A stretch of 64,000 bases of DNA from CAWDCV01 sp963728125. GTDB lineage: Bacteria; Actinomycetota; Actinomycetes; CAWDCV01. This document shows positions 18,436-27,433 of the stretch, in pieces. Below the pieces are notes generated by a model that was not told the origin of the DNA, did no database searches, and saw nothing but the letters and a program-made list of their open reading frames with translations. The position numbers were made by a program, and so were the translations under genes. Position 1 is the first letter of the stretch. The number at the start of each line of letters is the position of its first letter. Where the stretch lies: NCBI GenBank assembly GCA_963728125.1, contig CAVSIZ010000015.1, positions 124,001-188,000 on the forward strand, read 5' to 3'.

Positions 18436-20481
18436 ATGACCACTGAGGTTCCGCTTCCCGATATCGGCGACTTCACCGACGTCCCGATCATCGAGATCCA
18501 CGTGTCCGCGGGTGACGTGGTAGCCGCGGACGATCCGGTTCTCACCCTCGAGTCCGACAAGGCGACGATGGATGTGCCTGCGCCGATGGCGGGCACGGTC
18601 ACCGACGTCCGGGTTGCGGTTGGCGACCGCATCTCGCAGGGCGACGTCATGGTTCTCATGGAGCCGGCCGGTCAGGACAGCGGACCCCACAAGGAGCGCA
18701 TCCACGAGGACGCGGAACCGACCAGCGGCGAACCCGCCGGGTACGGGTCGCCGAGCGGCGTCTACGACCGGCTCGAGGTGAAGGTCCCCGACATCGGCGA
18801 CTTCAATGACATACCCGTCATCGAGGTCCACGTGTCAGCGGGCGACTCGGTCGTCGCCGAGGATCCACTGATCACGCTGGAGTCGGACAAGGCCACGATG
18901 GACGTGCCAGCCCCCGCGGCAGGCACGGTGTCTGCAGTACGGATCAACGTCGGAGACACGGTGTCCGAGGGCGACGTCATCCTCGACCTGTCGACCGGAC
19001 AGCAGCTCGTGGCTCCGACCGCTCCCTCGCCGGCGCAGCCCACGAAGGTCGAGCGCGGCGACGTCCATGCCGACGTGCTGGTCTTCGGTGCGGGTCCGGG
19101 CGGCTACAGCGCGGCTTTCCGTGCCGCCGACCTGGGCAAGCAGGTCGTGATCGTGGACCGCCGACCGGCGCTCGGCGGCGTGTGCCTCAACATCGGCTGC
19201 ATTCCCTCCAAGGCGCTGCTGCACGCGGCCAAGGTGATCGCCGAGACCCGCGAGATGGGCGAGCACGGGCTGTCGTTCGGCGCACCCACGATCGATCTCG
19301 ACAAGCTGCGCGACTGGAAGGACAGTGTCGTCGGCAGGCTCACCGGCGGCCTGGCCGGCTTGGCCCGCCAGCGCAAGGTCCAGGTCGTGCGCGGGCAGGG
19401 CACGTTCACCTCTGCGAACCAGGTCGAGGTGATCGACGACGACGGCGCGCGCACCACCGTCAGCTTCGACGCGGCGATCATCGCCTGCGGCTCAGAGCCG
19501 GTGACGCTGCCGTTCATCCCGCACGACGACCCGCGTGTCATCGACTCGACCGGCGCTCTCGACCTCGCCGACATACCCGAGCGGCTCCTCGTCATCGGTG
19601 GCGGGATCATCGGGCTGGAGATGGCGACGGTCTACTCCGAGCTCGGGTCGACCATCACCGTCGTCGAGCTACTCGACCAGCTCATTCCGGGGGCCGACAA
19701 GGACGTCGTCGCTCCGCTGACGAAGCGGATCACGAAGCAGTACGACGCCGTCTACCTCAAGACCAAGGTGACGAAGGTGGAGGCGGGCGCCGACGGCCTC
19801 ACCGTCCACTTCGAGGGGGCGAAGGCACCGGCCACTCAGGTCTTCGACCGCGTCCTGGTCGCCGTCGGCCGCGCGCCGAGCGGAAAGCTCATCGGGGCCG
19901 ACCGGGCCGGGGTTGCTGTCGACGATCGTGGCTTCATCGCGGTCGACAAGCAGCAGCGCACTAACGTGTCGCACATCTTCGCGATCGGCGACGTCGTGGG
20001 TCAGCCGATGCTGGCGCACAAGGCGGTGCACGAGGGTCACGTCGCCGCCGAGGTCGCCGCTGGCAAGGAGAGCTACTTCGACGCGCGCGTCATCCCCTCG
20101 GTCGCGTACACCGATCCCGAAGTTGCGTGGGTCGGCGTCACCGAGAACGACGCCAAGGCTGCCGGCGTGAAGTACGGCAAGGGCGTGTTCCCGTGGGCTG
20201 CAAGTGGGCGGTCGCTGTCCATCGGTCGCGACGAGGGCATGACCAAGCTGCTGTTCGACGAGACGAACGACCGCATCATCGGCGGCGCGATTGTCGGCAC
20301 CAACGCGGGCGAGCTCATCAGTGAGGTTGCGCTCGCCATCGAGATGGGTTCCGACGCCGCCGACATCGGATTGACCGTCCACCCGCACCCCACCCTGTCC
20401 GAGACGGTCGGCATGTCGGCGGAGGCCTTCGAGGGCGTCCTCACCGACCTCTACCTGCCCAAGAAGAAGCAGAAGGCGTAA
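18436..20481 (+). CDS. lpd: Dihydrolipoamide dehydrogenase (E3) with two N-terminal lipoyl domains
   Basis: FAD enzyme that reoxidises dihydrolipoyl groups with NAD+. It is 681 residues against about 470 for ordinary E3. Two lipoyl domains come first, residues 1-78 (K42) and about 112-190 (K152), joined by a Gly/Pro/Glu linker. The E3 part begins near 213: FAD motif GAGPGGYSAA, redox pair C250/C255 in GGVCLNIGCIPSK, NAD motif VIGGGIIGLEMA, and the interface His-Glu in HPHPTLSE near the C-terminus. E3 with one lipoyl domain is known from Neisseria and Alcaligenes; two is unusual. It lies between aceF and the malic enzyme. All catalytic residues are present, so it should be active. Confidence 0.95.
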   Translation: MTTEVPLPDIGDFTDVPIIEIHVSAGDVVAADDPVLTLESDKATMDVPAPMAGTVTDVRVAVGDRISQGDVMVLMEPAGQDSGPHKERIHEDAEPTSGEPAGYGSPSGVYDRLEVKVPDIGDFNDIPVIEVHVSAGDSVVAEDPLITLESDKATMDVPAPAAGTVSAVRINVGDTVSEGDVILDLSTGQQLVAPTAPSPAQPTKVERGDVHADVLVFGAGPGGYSAAFRAADLGKQVVIVDRRPALGGVCLNIGCIPSKALLHAAKVIAETREMGEHGLSFGAPTIDLDKLRDWKDSVVGRLTGGLAGLARQRKVQVVRGQGTFTSANQVEVIDDDGARTTVSFDAAIIACGSEPVTLPFIPHDDPRVIDSTGALDLADIPERLLVIGGGIIGLEMATVYSELGSTITVVELLDQLIPGADKDVVAPLTKRITKQYDAVYLKTKVTKVEAGADGLTVHFEGAKAPATQVFDRVLVAVGRAPSGKLIGADRAGVAVDDRGFIAVDKQQRTNVSHIFAIGDVVGQPMLAHKAVHEGHVAAEVAAGKESYFDARVIPSVAYTDPEVAWVGVTENDAKAAGVKYGKGVFPWAASGRSLSIGRDEGMTKLLFDETNDRIIGGAIVGTNAGELISEVALAIEMGSDAADIGLTVHPHPTLSETVGMSAEAFEGVLTDLYLPKKKQKA

Positions 20482-20535
20482 CTCGGAGCAGTCGGGCCGA
20501 CGAGCGAGGAACGAGTGAGAAGGCGAGCGCGACCA

Positions 20536-22257
20536 ATGGCGACGTACGAGCGTCCATACATCATGGAGAACACGCCTGAGGGCTCGGTAGCGCACATCCG
20601 AGCCCGGGGCAACGCGGTGCTGACCACGCCGATGCTGAACCGCGGCACGGCATTCACGCTCGAGGAGCGGGCACAGCTGGGCCTGACCGGGCTCCTTCCC
20701 GGTGGGGTGTCCACGATCGAGGGGCAGCTGCGCCGGGTGTACGCCCAGTACCAACGGGTGCCCGACAACCTGTCCAAGAACGTCTTTCTGTCGAATCTGC
20801 GCGACCGCAACGAGGTGCTGTTCTACCGCCTGCTCAGCGACCATCTCGACGAGATGCTGCCGATCGTCTACACGCCGACGATCGGAACGGCGATCGAGCG
20901 CTTCAGTCACGAGTACCGGCGACCGCGCGGCGTCTTTCTCTCGGTCGATGCGCCCGAGCAGGTCGAGGAGTCACTGCTCAACTACGGGCTGGGCTCTGAT
21001 GAGGTCGACCTCATCGTGGCCACCGACTCCGAAGGCATTCTCGGCATCGGCGATCAGGGTGTCGGCGGTGTCGAGATCGCCATCGGGAAGCTTGCCGTCT
21101 ACACGGCCGCGGCTGGCATCCATCCACGCCGCGTCATTCCGGTCGTCCTCGACGTAGGGACCGACAACATCGCGCTGCTCAACGAGCCGATGTACCTCGG
21201 AAACCGGCACGCGCGGGTGCGCGGTGAGCGCTATGACGCGCTGCTCGATACCTATGTCACGACGGCGTCGAAGCTGTTCCCGAACGCGATGCTGCACTGG
21301 GAGGACTTCGGCGTCAGCAACGCGCGCCGCATCTTGCTCAAGTACGCCGACGACTACTGCACGTTCAACGACGACATGCAGGGCACTGCAGCCGTCGTAC
21401 TGGCAGCGGCCATCGCCGCGATGCGTGCGACGGGCAGCAGCCTGCGCGACCAGCGCGTTGTCATCCACGGTGCGGGGACGGCCGGTGTCGGGATCGCCGA
21501 CGTGATGCGCGCCGTCATGGTGCGGGAGGGGTTGTCCGACGAAGAGGCGCGGCGTCGCTTTTACTGCCTCGACCGCCAGGGCCTGATTACCGGTGACCGG
21601 GTCGACTCGGTCCGGGACTTCCAGGTGCCGTACGCGCACCCGGCGGCCGATGTTGACGGCTGGAGCCGTACCCCGCAGGGAGGCATCCGCTTGGCGGAGG
21701 TGGTGGCGCAGGCGCGCCCCACCATGCTCATCGGTACGTCCACGCAGACCGGCGCGTTCACCGAGGAGATCGTTCGCGGGATGGCGTCGTGGGTCGACCG
21801 GCCCATCATCATGCCGCTGTCGAATCCGACGTCGCGGTGCGAGGCGCTGCCGGAGGACGTGCTGCGCTGGACCGACGGGCGGGCGCTGGTCGCCACGGGT
21901 AGCCCGTTCCCGCCGGTGACGCTGGACGGACAGACGTACTCCATCGGGCAGGCCAACAACGCACTCGTCTTCCCCGGCCTCGGTCTCGGCGTCATCGTCA
22001 GCCGCGCCCGCAGGGTGAGCGATGGGATGCTCGCCGCCGCGGCGAATGCGGTCGCGGAGATGTCCGACGCCGGAGCTCCCGGAGCTCCCCTGCTGCCGTC
22101 GGTTCAGGACCTGCGCACCGTGTCCGCGGCTGTCGCAGAAGCAGTGGCGGCAACTGCCGAGCGCGAGGGCCTCGCGCAGGTCACTCTGGACAATCCGGTC
22201 CAGCAGATCTATGAGGCCATGTGGCAGCCCGCTTACCCTCGAGTGGATCCCGTCTAG
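20536..22257 (+). CDS. NAD-dependent malic enzyme (malate to pyruvate)
   Basis: Oxidative decarboxylation of malate to pyruvate and CO2; large-type malic enzyme of 573 residues like E. coli MaeA/SfcA. Family blocks are visible: PIVYTPTIGTAIERFSHEYR, the metal-binding LHWEDFGVSNARRILLKY followed by FNDDMQGTAAVVLAA, the nucleotide fold VIHGAGTAGVGIADVM, and MPLSNPTSRCEA with TGSPFPPV. ATG 20536 is chosen over an in-frame start at 20515, which would add a short basic leader. It follows lpd by 54 bases and precedes the thiolase by 28 bases. Making pyruvate for the adjacent PDH complex is the obvious role. NAD rather than NADP use is inferred from family type. Confidence 0.92.
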   Translation: MATYERPYIMENTPEGSVAHIRARGNAVLTTPMLNRGTAFTLEERAQLGLTGLLPGGVSTIEGQLRRVYAQYQRVPDNLSKNVFLSNLRDRNEVLFYRLLSDHLDEMLPIVYTPTIGTAIERFSHEYRRPRGVFLSVDAPEQVEESLLNYGLGSDEVDLIVATDSEGILGIGDQGVGGVEIAIGKLAVYTAAAGIHPRRVIPVVLDVGTDNIALLNEPMYLGNRHARVRGERYDALLDTYVTTASKLFPNAMLHWEDFGVSNARRILLKYADDYCTFNDDMQGTAAVVLAAAIAAMRATGSSLRDQRVVIHGAGTAGVGIADVMRAVMVREGLSDEEARRRFYCLDRQGLITGDRVDSVRDFQVPYAHPAADVDGWSRTPQGGIRLAEVVAQARPTMLIGTSTQTGAFTEEIVRGMASWVDRPIIMPLSNPTSRCEALPEDVLRWTDGRALVATGSPFPPVTLDGQTYSIGQANNALVFPGLGLGVIVSRARRVSDGMLAAAANAVAEMSDAGAPGAPLLPSVQDLRTVSAAVAEAVAATAEREGLAQVTLDNPVQQIYEAMWQPAYPRVDPV

Positions 22258-22285
22258 CGCCCGCTCCTCACCGTCGGAGGTTGCC

Positions 22286-23470
22286 ATGCCCGGTTCCGTG
22301 ATCGTCAGTGGCGCACGCACGCCGATCGGCAAGATGCTCGGTTCCCTCAAGGGATTCCAGGCGGTCGACCTCGGCGGCCTCGCCATCGCCGCTGCCCTGG
22401 ACAAGGCGGGGATCACCGGCGAGCAGGTCGACTCGGTGATCCTTGGCCACGTCATCCAGGCGGGAGCGGGGCAGATGACCGCGCGGCAGGCCGCGGTCAA
22501 GGGCGGCATCCCGATGTCGGTGCCCGCGTTGACGGTCAACAAGGTATGCCTGTCCGGGCTGAACGCGATCGCGCTCGCCGATCAGGACATCTCCCTCGGC
22601 CGGTCCGAGATCGTCGTCGCCGGGGGTATGGAGTCGATGACCAATGGCCCGCACCTCTTGCCTGGGTCACGGACCGGGTTCCGGTATGGGTCGGCAACGC
22701 TGCTGGACTCGACCGCGCACGACGCACTGTTCTGCGCATTCGACACCCGCGGCATGGGTGAGTCGACGGAGGTCTACAACGGTCGGCTGGGCATCACCCG
22801 CGAGGAACAGGACGAGTACTCCGCCCGCTCCCACCAGCGTGCCGCAGAGGCGCAGAAGAACGGCCTGTTCGACGACGAGATGGTGCCCATCGAGATCCCC
22901 CAGCGGCGCGGCGACCCGATTGTGCTGCGCGAAGACGAGGGTGTGCGGGCCGATACGACCGTCGAGCTGCTGGCCAAGCTGCGGCCCGCGTTCGCGCCCG
23001 ATGGGACGGTCACGGCGGGGTCGTCGTCTCAGATCTCCGATGGTGCATGCGCAGTCGTCGTGATGTCGCGGGCCAAGGCCGAAGAGCTCGGCGCCCCGAT
23101 TCTCGCCGAGATCGGCGCGTACGGCACCGTCGCCGGCCCGGATCCGTCGCTGCAGTCGCAGCCGGCTAATGCGATCAAGGACGCGCTACGCCGAGAGGGG
23201 GCATCGGTGTCCGATGTCGACCTATTCGAAATGAACGAGGCGTTCGCGTCGGTGGCCATTCAGTCGATGCGTGAGCTGGACGTAAGCCCGGACATCGTCA
23301 ACGTCAACGGCGGCGCCATCTCGATGGGGCACCCGGTGGGCATGTCGGGGGCGCGCATCGTGCTGCATCTCGCCGTGGAACTGGCCCGGCGCGGTGGCGG
23401 GCTCGGTGCCGCGGGATTGTGCGGCGGTGGTGGGCAAGGCGACGCACTGCTCATTCGGGTTGCGGCCTGA
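22286..23470 (+). CDS. Acetyl-CoA C-acetyltransferase (thiolase)
   Basis: Condenses two acetyl-CoA to acetoacetyl-CoA, or the reverse. The 394-residue length fits degradative/biosynthetic thiolase. The acyl-enzyme cysteine is C88 in NKVCLSGLNAI, the conserved GHPVGMSGAR with its histidine lies near 345-355, and the second cysteine is in GLCGGGGQGDAL near 380. This is the PhaA/AtoB class. ATG 22286 has GGAGG 5 bases upstream. It stands between the malic enzyme and an acetoacetyl-CoA-reductase-like gene, which favours a condensing role like PhaA. No polyester synthase gene is in the window, so the end product is open. Confidence 0.93.
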   Translation: MPGSVIVSGARTPIGKMLGSLKGFQAVDLGGLAIAAALDKAGITGEQVDSVILGHVIQAGAGQMTARQAAVKGGIPMSVPALTVNKVCLSGLNAIALADQDISLGRSEIVVAGGMESMTNGPHLLPGSRTGFRYGSATLLDSTAHDALFCAFDTRGMGESTEVYNGRLGITREEQDEYSARSHQRAAEAQKNGLFDDEMVPIEIPQRRGDPIVLREDEGVRADTTVELLAKLRPAFAPDGTVTAGSSSQISDGACAVVVMSRAKAEELGAPILAEIGAYGTVAGPDPSLQSQPANAIKDALRREGASVSDVDLFEMNEAFASVAIQSMRELDVSPDIVNVNGGAISMGHPVGMSGARIVLHLAVELARRGGGLGAAGLCGGGGQGDALLIRVAA

Positions 23471-23489
23471 TCACGAGAGGGAGGCAGTC

Positions 23490-24224
23490 ATGTCAGACAT
23501 GACCGGTCAGGTGGCGCTCGTCACCGGCGGCATCCGAGGCATCGGCCGGGCGATCTGCGAGCGGCTGGCGGGGCGCGGCGTCGAAGTGGCGGCGGGTTAC
23601 TCGAGCGACAAGGAGGCAGCGCAGAAGTTCCTGGATGACCATCGGGGCGGCAGCATTCACCAGGGCAACATCGGGTCGAACGCGGACTGCGAGCGGGTCA
23701 TCGGGGAAGTGCTCGATCAGCACGGCCGGCTCGACATCCTGGTCAACAACGCCGGAATCACCATCGACAAGACCGTCAGGAGGATGACGCCTGAGGACTG
23801 GGATCGCGTCGTCCACGTGAACCTGTCTGGCGCGTTCTACCTGTCGCGGGCGATCCTGCAGCACATGCTCGACCGCGGCTCAGGCCGAATCATCAACATC
23901 TCGTCGGTCATCGGGTCGTCGGGGAACATCGGGCAGGCCAACTACGCCGCAGCGAAGTCCGGCATGTTCGGGCTCACGATGAGCCTGGCTCTGGAGATGG
24001 CGCGCAAGGGCATCACCGTCAACTCGGTGACGCCCGGCTATATCACGACCGACATGACCGCGGCGGTGCCGGAGGCGGCGATGGAGAAGGTGATCGCTCG
24101 CATCCCGGCCGGCCGCCTCGGCGAGCCGGACGAGGTCGCCCGTGTCGTCGAGTTCCTCGCCGACCCCGATTCGGGGTACATCACCGGCCAGGTCTACGCC
24201 GTCAACGGCGGCCTCTACATGTAG
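23490..24224 (+). CDS. Acetoacetyl-CoA reductase / 3-oxoacyl-ACP reductase (SDR)
   Basis: Short-chain dehydrogenase of 244 residues. Cofactor motif TGGIRGIGRAI is at residues 12-22, NNAGI near 88, the catalytic Ser in INISSVIGSSGNIGQ near 137, and YAAAKSG near 152-158 supplies Tyr and Lys. The C-terminus YITGQVYAVNGGLYM is like PhaB and FabG. Position directly after a thiolase (19-base gap, GAGGGAGG site) points to reduction of acetoacetyl-CoA to (R)-3-hydroxybutyryl-CoA, using NAD(P)H. FabG function cannot be excluded by sequence alone. It is the last gene of the six-gene block and is followed by two hairpins. Confidence 0.88.
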   Translation: MSDMTGQVALVTGGIRGIGRAICERLAGRGVEVAAGYSSDKEAAQKFLDDHRGGSIHQGNIGSNADCERVIGEVLDQHGRLDILVNNAGITIDKTVRRMTPEDWDRVVHVNLSGAFYLSRAILQHMLDRGSGRIINISSVIGSSGNIGQANYAAAKSGMFGLTMSLALEMARKGITVNSVTPGYITTDMTAAVPEAAMEKVIARIPAGRLGEPDEVARVVEFLADPDSGYITGQVYAVNGGLYM

Positions 24225-24237
24225 GTCGGCGCTAGGT

Positions 24238-24351
24238 CGACTTGTCCGAACGTCCTCGCCGGCGTACGCGGCGCGCATTCGGACAAGTCGTCGGCGGCTC
24301 GACTTGTCCGAACGTCATGACGCTCTGGGTGCACGTGGTTCGGACAAGTCG
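24238..24351. terminator. Two tandem hairpins with identical 13-base arms
   Basis: CGACTTGTCCGAA at 24238-24250 pairs with TTCGGACAAGTCG at 24278-24290. The same pair recurs at 24300-24312 and 24339-24351. The element including ACGTC is duplicated, with different loops. It sits between the reductase and the convergent SulP gene and even enters the last SulP codons. A bidirectional terminator or a REP-like repeat both fit. Confidence 0.7.
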
Positions 24352-26104
24352 CCAGCGGGCGCGTCGGGCGACGGATGCTCGGCTCGCCACTCCTCGTACG
24401 CCTGCACCGCCGTCGGCAGCGTCGGGAAGACGAGCTCGGACCCGATGCGCTGGGCCAGGCCAGCGGCCTGCAACTCCTCGAGCAGGTCCTGCTTGACCCG
24501 CGCCAACGCAAACACGATTCCCTGGTCCGTCAGCTCCGCGCGAAGCTGCTCCAATGCGTCGAGCGCGGTGATGTCGACCTCGACATTCGCCTCCACGTTG
24601 AGGACGAACCAGTCCACCGGACGGTTCTCCTCGACGGCGAGCAGTGCACGGCGGCGGAAGTCCTGCGCATTGGCGAAGAACAGCGGCGAGTCGTAGCGGT
24701 AGACGACGAGTCCCGGAATGGTTGTCGCTGTCGGGTAGTCGTCGACGTCGTGCATGCCGGCCACTCCGGGCACGTGACCGAGGACGGCGTCCGGCGGGCG
24801 CGCCACGCGTCGCAGCAGGTCGCCGACGGACAGCGCGATCGCCAGCAGGATGCCGTACAGGATGTCCAGCACGAGCACGCCGATCGTCGCCGAGACCGCG
24901 AGCATGAGCTCGCTGCGGCGGAAGCTCGCGAGCCGACGAAAGCCAGCGATGTCGATCAGACGAATCGCGGCGTAGATGACGAGACCGCCCAGTGCCGCCA
25001 ACGGGGAAGCTCGCCAGGATCGGTCCGAGGAACAACAGCACGAGCACCACGAACAGCAAGCGCGACCACCGAGTGAAGTTGGGTACGGCTGCCGGCTGCG
25101 TCCCCGAGCGCCGTCCGGCTGCCGCTGCTGCTGATCGGGAAACCCGCGGAACATGCTCGCGCCGATGTTCGCCGCACCGAGGGCGAGCAGCTCCTGATTC
25201 GGGTCGATCTCGTAGCCACTGCGCACCGCGAACGCGCGAGCCGTCGAGGACGTTGTCGGTGTAGCCGACGAGGAAGACACCGAACGCGGGCAGCAGCAAC
25301 GCCGTGACCGAGTCGAGCGCGGGCAGGGACCGGAGTCGGCAGCCCTGCGGGCACGTCACCGACAACGTCGATCCCGCTGTCGGTGAGGTCGAAGAGAGCA
25401 GTGCTGCACTGGCGAGGAGAACCACCAGCAAGCGGGCCGGGCAGGCGGGGAAAGAAGTGCTGGACGAGCAGGAGGAAGATCAGGGTCGCCAGACCCATCA
25501 CCAGCGTCGGCACGTGCATGTCCCCGATGTTGCGTACGAAGGCAGCAACCTCTGCAGGCAAGGTCTCGCCCTCGACAGGGACACCCGTGGTCTTCTCCAG
25601 CTGTCCGACGATCATGATGATCGCGACGCCGCACAGGTACCCCACCAGGATCGGTTGCGACAGCAGGTCGGAGACGAAGCCGAGGCGCAGGATCCACGCG
25701 ACGATCGCGATCACCCCAACGACGAGCGCGAGGGTCGCGGCCAAGGCGGCGTATTGCGCGGCGTCCCCGGCCGCCAGGGGAGCGATCACGGTCGCGGTCA
25801 TGAGTGCTGTGGTCGATTCCGGACCCACGGACAGTTGCCGGGACGAGCCCAGCACGGCATACAGCGCGAGGGCCGGCAGGATCGCCCACAGGCCGACGAC
25901 GGGTTCGAGGCCAGCCAGACCGGCGTACGCCATGACCTGCGGGACCAGGTACGCCGCCACCGTGACGCCTGCTACTACATCGCCGCGCAACCAGCCGCGT
26001 TCGTACCCGCGGAGCTGATCAAGTCCGGGGAGCAAGCGTGCGATACCAGGCAGTCGGCTGGGATACGTCGCCTGCTGGCATGACGGCAGGATGGCACTAC
26101 CCAC
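24315..26104 (-). pseudogene. SulP-family anion transporter with C-terminal STAS domain, multiple frame changes
   Basis: Sulfate permease family carrier. The N-terminal half is intact from GTG 26104: YERGWLRGDVVAGVTVAAYLVPQ, then the conserved SVGPESTTALMTA and several membrane spans to LLVQHFFPRLPGPL (about 25440). Between 25440 and 24995 the family sequence continues without gaps but hops between all three frames about seven times: LLVVLLASAAL, GIDVVGDVPAGLPTP, LLLPAFGVFLVGYTDNVL, AFAVRSGYEIDPNQELLALG, SSSGSRTALGDAAGSRTQL, LFVVLVLLFLGPILASFP, then LAALGGLVIYAAIRLIDIAG. From there to 24315 one frame encodes the last helix and the STAS domain (VVYRYDSPLFFANAQDF). Full length would be about 590 residues. 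As written it cannot be translated; the codons look otherwise undamaged. Confidence 0.85.
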
Positions 26105-26184
26105 TAACCCAGTGGGAGGCCCTTGCCGCGGCGTCCTAGGCTGAGAGGCCCCGCATTCCCCCTGATTGACGAACGAGGTCTCGC

Positions 26185-26580
26185 GTGCCCAGCGGCAAGG
26201 TGAAGTGGTACGACACGGAGAAGGGCTTCGGCTTCCTCTCCAAGGACGAGGGCGGCGACGTCTTCGTTCACCAGTCCGCGCTGCCGGCTGGTGTGGCGAC
26301 CCTCAAGCCCGGCACCCGCGTCGAGTTCGGGGTCGCCGAGGGGCGGCGCGGCGAGCAGGCGCTGTCGCTTCGCGTTCTCGACCCGCTGCCGTCGGTGTCT
26401 CGTGCCGTTGCACAAGCGCAGCGCAAGGACCCCGAGGAAATGGCCATCATCGTCGAGGACCTGATCAAGCTGCTCGACGGTGTGGGCGGGTCACTGCGCC
26501 GCGGCCGGCACCCGTCGCCGGGCGAGTCCCGCAAGGTTGCCGCGGTGCTGCGCGCCGTCGCGTCGGACCTCGAGGACTAG
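26185..26580 (+). CDS. Cold-shock domain protein with C-terminal extension
   Basis: Single-stranded nucleic-acid-binding protein. Residues 1-66 form a cold-shock domain with KGFGFL (13-18) and VFVHQ (26-30), the RNP1 and RNP2 motifs. A 65-residue tail follows (QRKDPEEMAIIVEDLIKLLDG, then a basic RRGRHPSPGESRKVAAVL) which ordinary 67-residue Csp proteins lack; long forms like this occur in actinobacteria. GTG 26185 start. It precedes the DUF3027 gene by 18 bases, so the two are probably cotranscribed. Likely an RNA chaperone; whether cold-induced is unknown. Confidence 0.88.
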   Translation: MPSGKVKWYDTEKGFGFLSKDEGGDVFVHQSALPAGVATLKPGTRVEFGVAEGRRGEQALSLRVLDPLPSVSRAVAQAQRKDPEEMAIIVEDLIKLLDGVGGSLRRGRHPSPGESRKVAAVLRAVASDLED

Positions 26581-26598
26581 GCCTTCGGGACGACAGCT

Positions 26599-27420
26599 GT
26601 GAGCCCCACGACCAGGACCCGCCGCCCGACCGCCGATGCGGTCCTTGCCGACGCGATCGATCTCGCCCGGCTGGTGGCCGAGGACGTTGCGGGCTCTGCG
26701 GCCCTCGTTGGTGAGCACGTCGGGGTCCAGGTAGACGGCGACCGGCTGCTCACCCACCTGTTTCGCTGCCTCATGCCCGGCTACACCGGATGGCAGTGGT
26801 CCGTCACGCTCGTTCGCGTGCCGCGCTCCCGCACCATCACGGTCGACGAGGCGGTCCTCCTGCCAGGGGCGGGCGCACTCCTGGCCCCCGAGTGGTTGCC
26901 GTGGAGCGAGCGGCTGCGGCCCGGTGATCTCGGTGTCGGCGACCTGTTGCCCGCGGCCGAGGACGACGTCCGGCTCGAGCAGGGGTACGAAGCGACCGGC
27001 GACGAGCAGCAGGATGCAGTAGCGCTGTGGGAGCTCGGGCTGGGCCGGCGTCGCGTCCTGTCCATCATCGGGCGCGACGACGCGACCGATCGGTGGTACC
27101 TGGGCGACGCCGGGCCGACGTCGCCGATGGCCGCCGCTGCCCCCGGGCAGTGCTCGACCTGCGGCTTCTTCCTGCCCATGGCCGGGTCGCTTCGCGCGGT
27201 GTTCGGTGTCTGCGCGAACGAGTACGCCCCGGACGACGGGCGGGTCGTCTCGGTCGATCATGGGTGCGGTGCCCACTCGGAGACGCTGGTCAGCGTCGAG
27301 GCCAGCCGGGTGCCGGCCACGCCGGTCATCGACGAGATCGGATACGACCTGGTCGACGCGTCGAGCGTCGATCCCAGCCAGACCGACGACGATTCCGCCG
27401 CCGAGCTCGGCCACAGCTGA
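26599..27420 (+). CDS. DUF3027 domain protein
   Basis: A 273-residue actinobacterial protein of unknown function matching DUF3027. Typical family blocks are GYTGWQWSVTLVRVPRSRTITVDE near 76-99 (first part) and LLPGAGALLAPEWLPWSER near 100-118. A Cys cluster, C-x2-C in QCSTCGFF followed by VCANE and HGCGAHSE near 175-225, looks like a metal site. GTG 26599 start. It lies between the csp gene and the sacsin-like gene with almost no gaps. The csp and DUF3027 pairing recurs in actinobacteria, which hints at an RNA-related or stress role; that is inference. Confidence 0.82.
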   Translation: MSPTTRTRRPTADAVLADAIDLARLVAEDVAGSAALVGEHVGVQVDGDRLLTHLFRCLMPGYTGWQWSVTLVRVPRSRTITVDEAVLLPGAGALLAPEWLPWSERLRPGDLGVGDLLPAAEDDVRLEQGYEATGDEQQDAVALWELGLGRRRVLSIIGRDDATDRWYLGDAGPTSPMAAAAPGQCSTCGFFLPMAGSLRAVFGVCANEYAPDDGRVVSVDHGCGAHSETLVSVEASRVPATPVIDEIGYDLVDASSVDPSQTDDDSAAELGHS

Positions 27421-27433
27421 CTCAGGTCTTGCC

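Noticed and set aside
26104..26184. A riboswitch or promoter box before the cold-shock gene
   Set aside because: The 80-base gap shows no clear stem or consensus; only generic GC-rich sequence.
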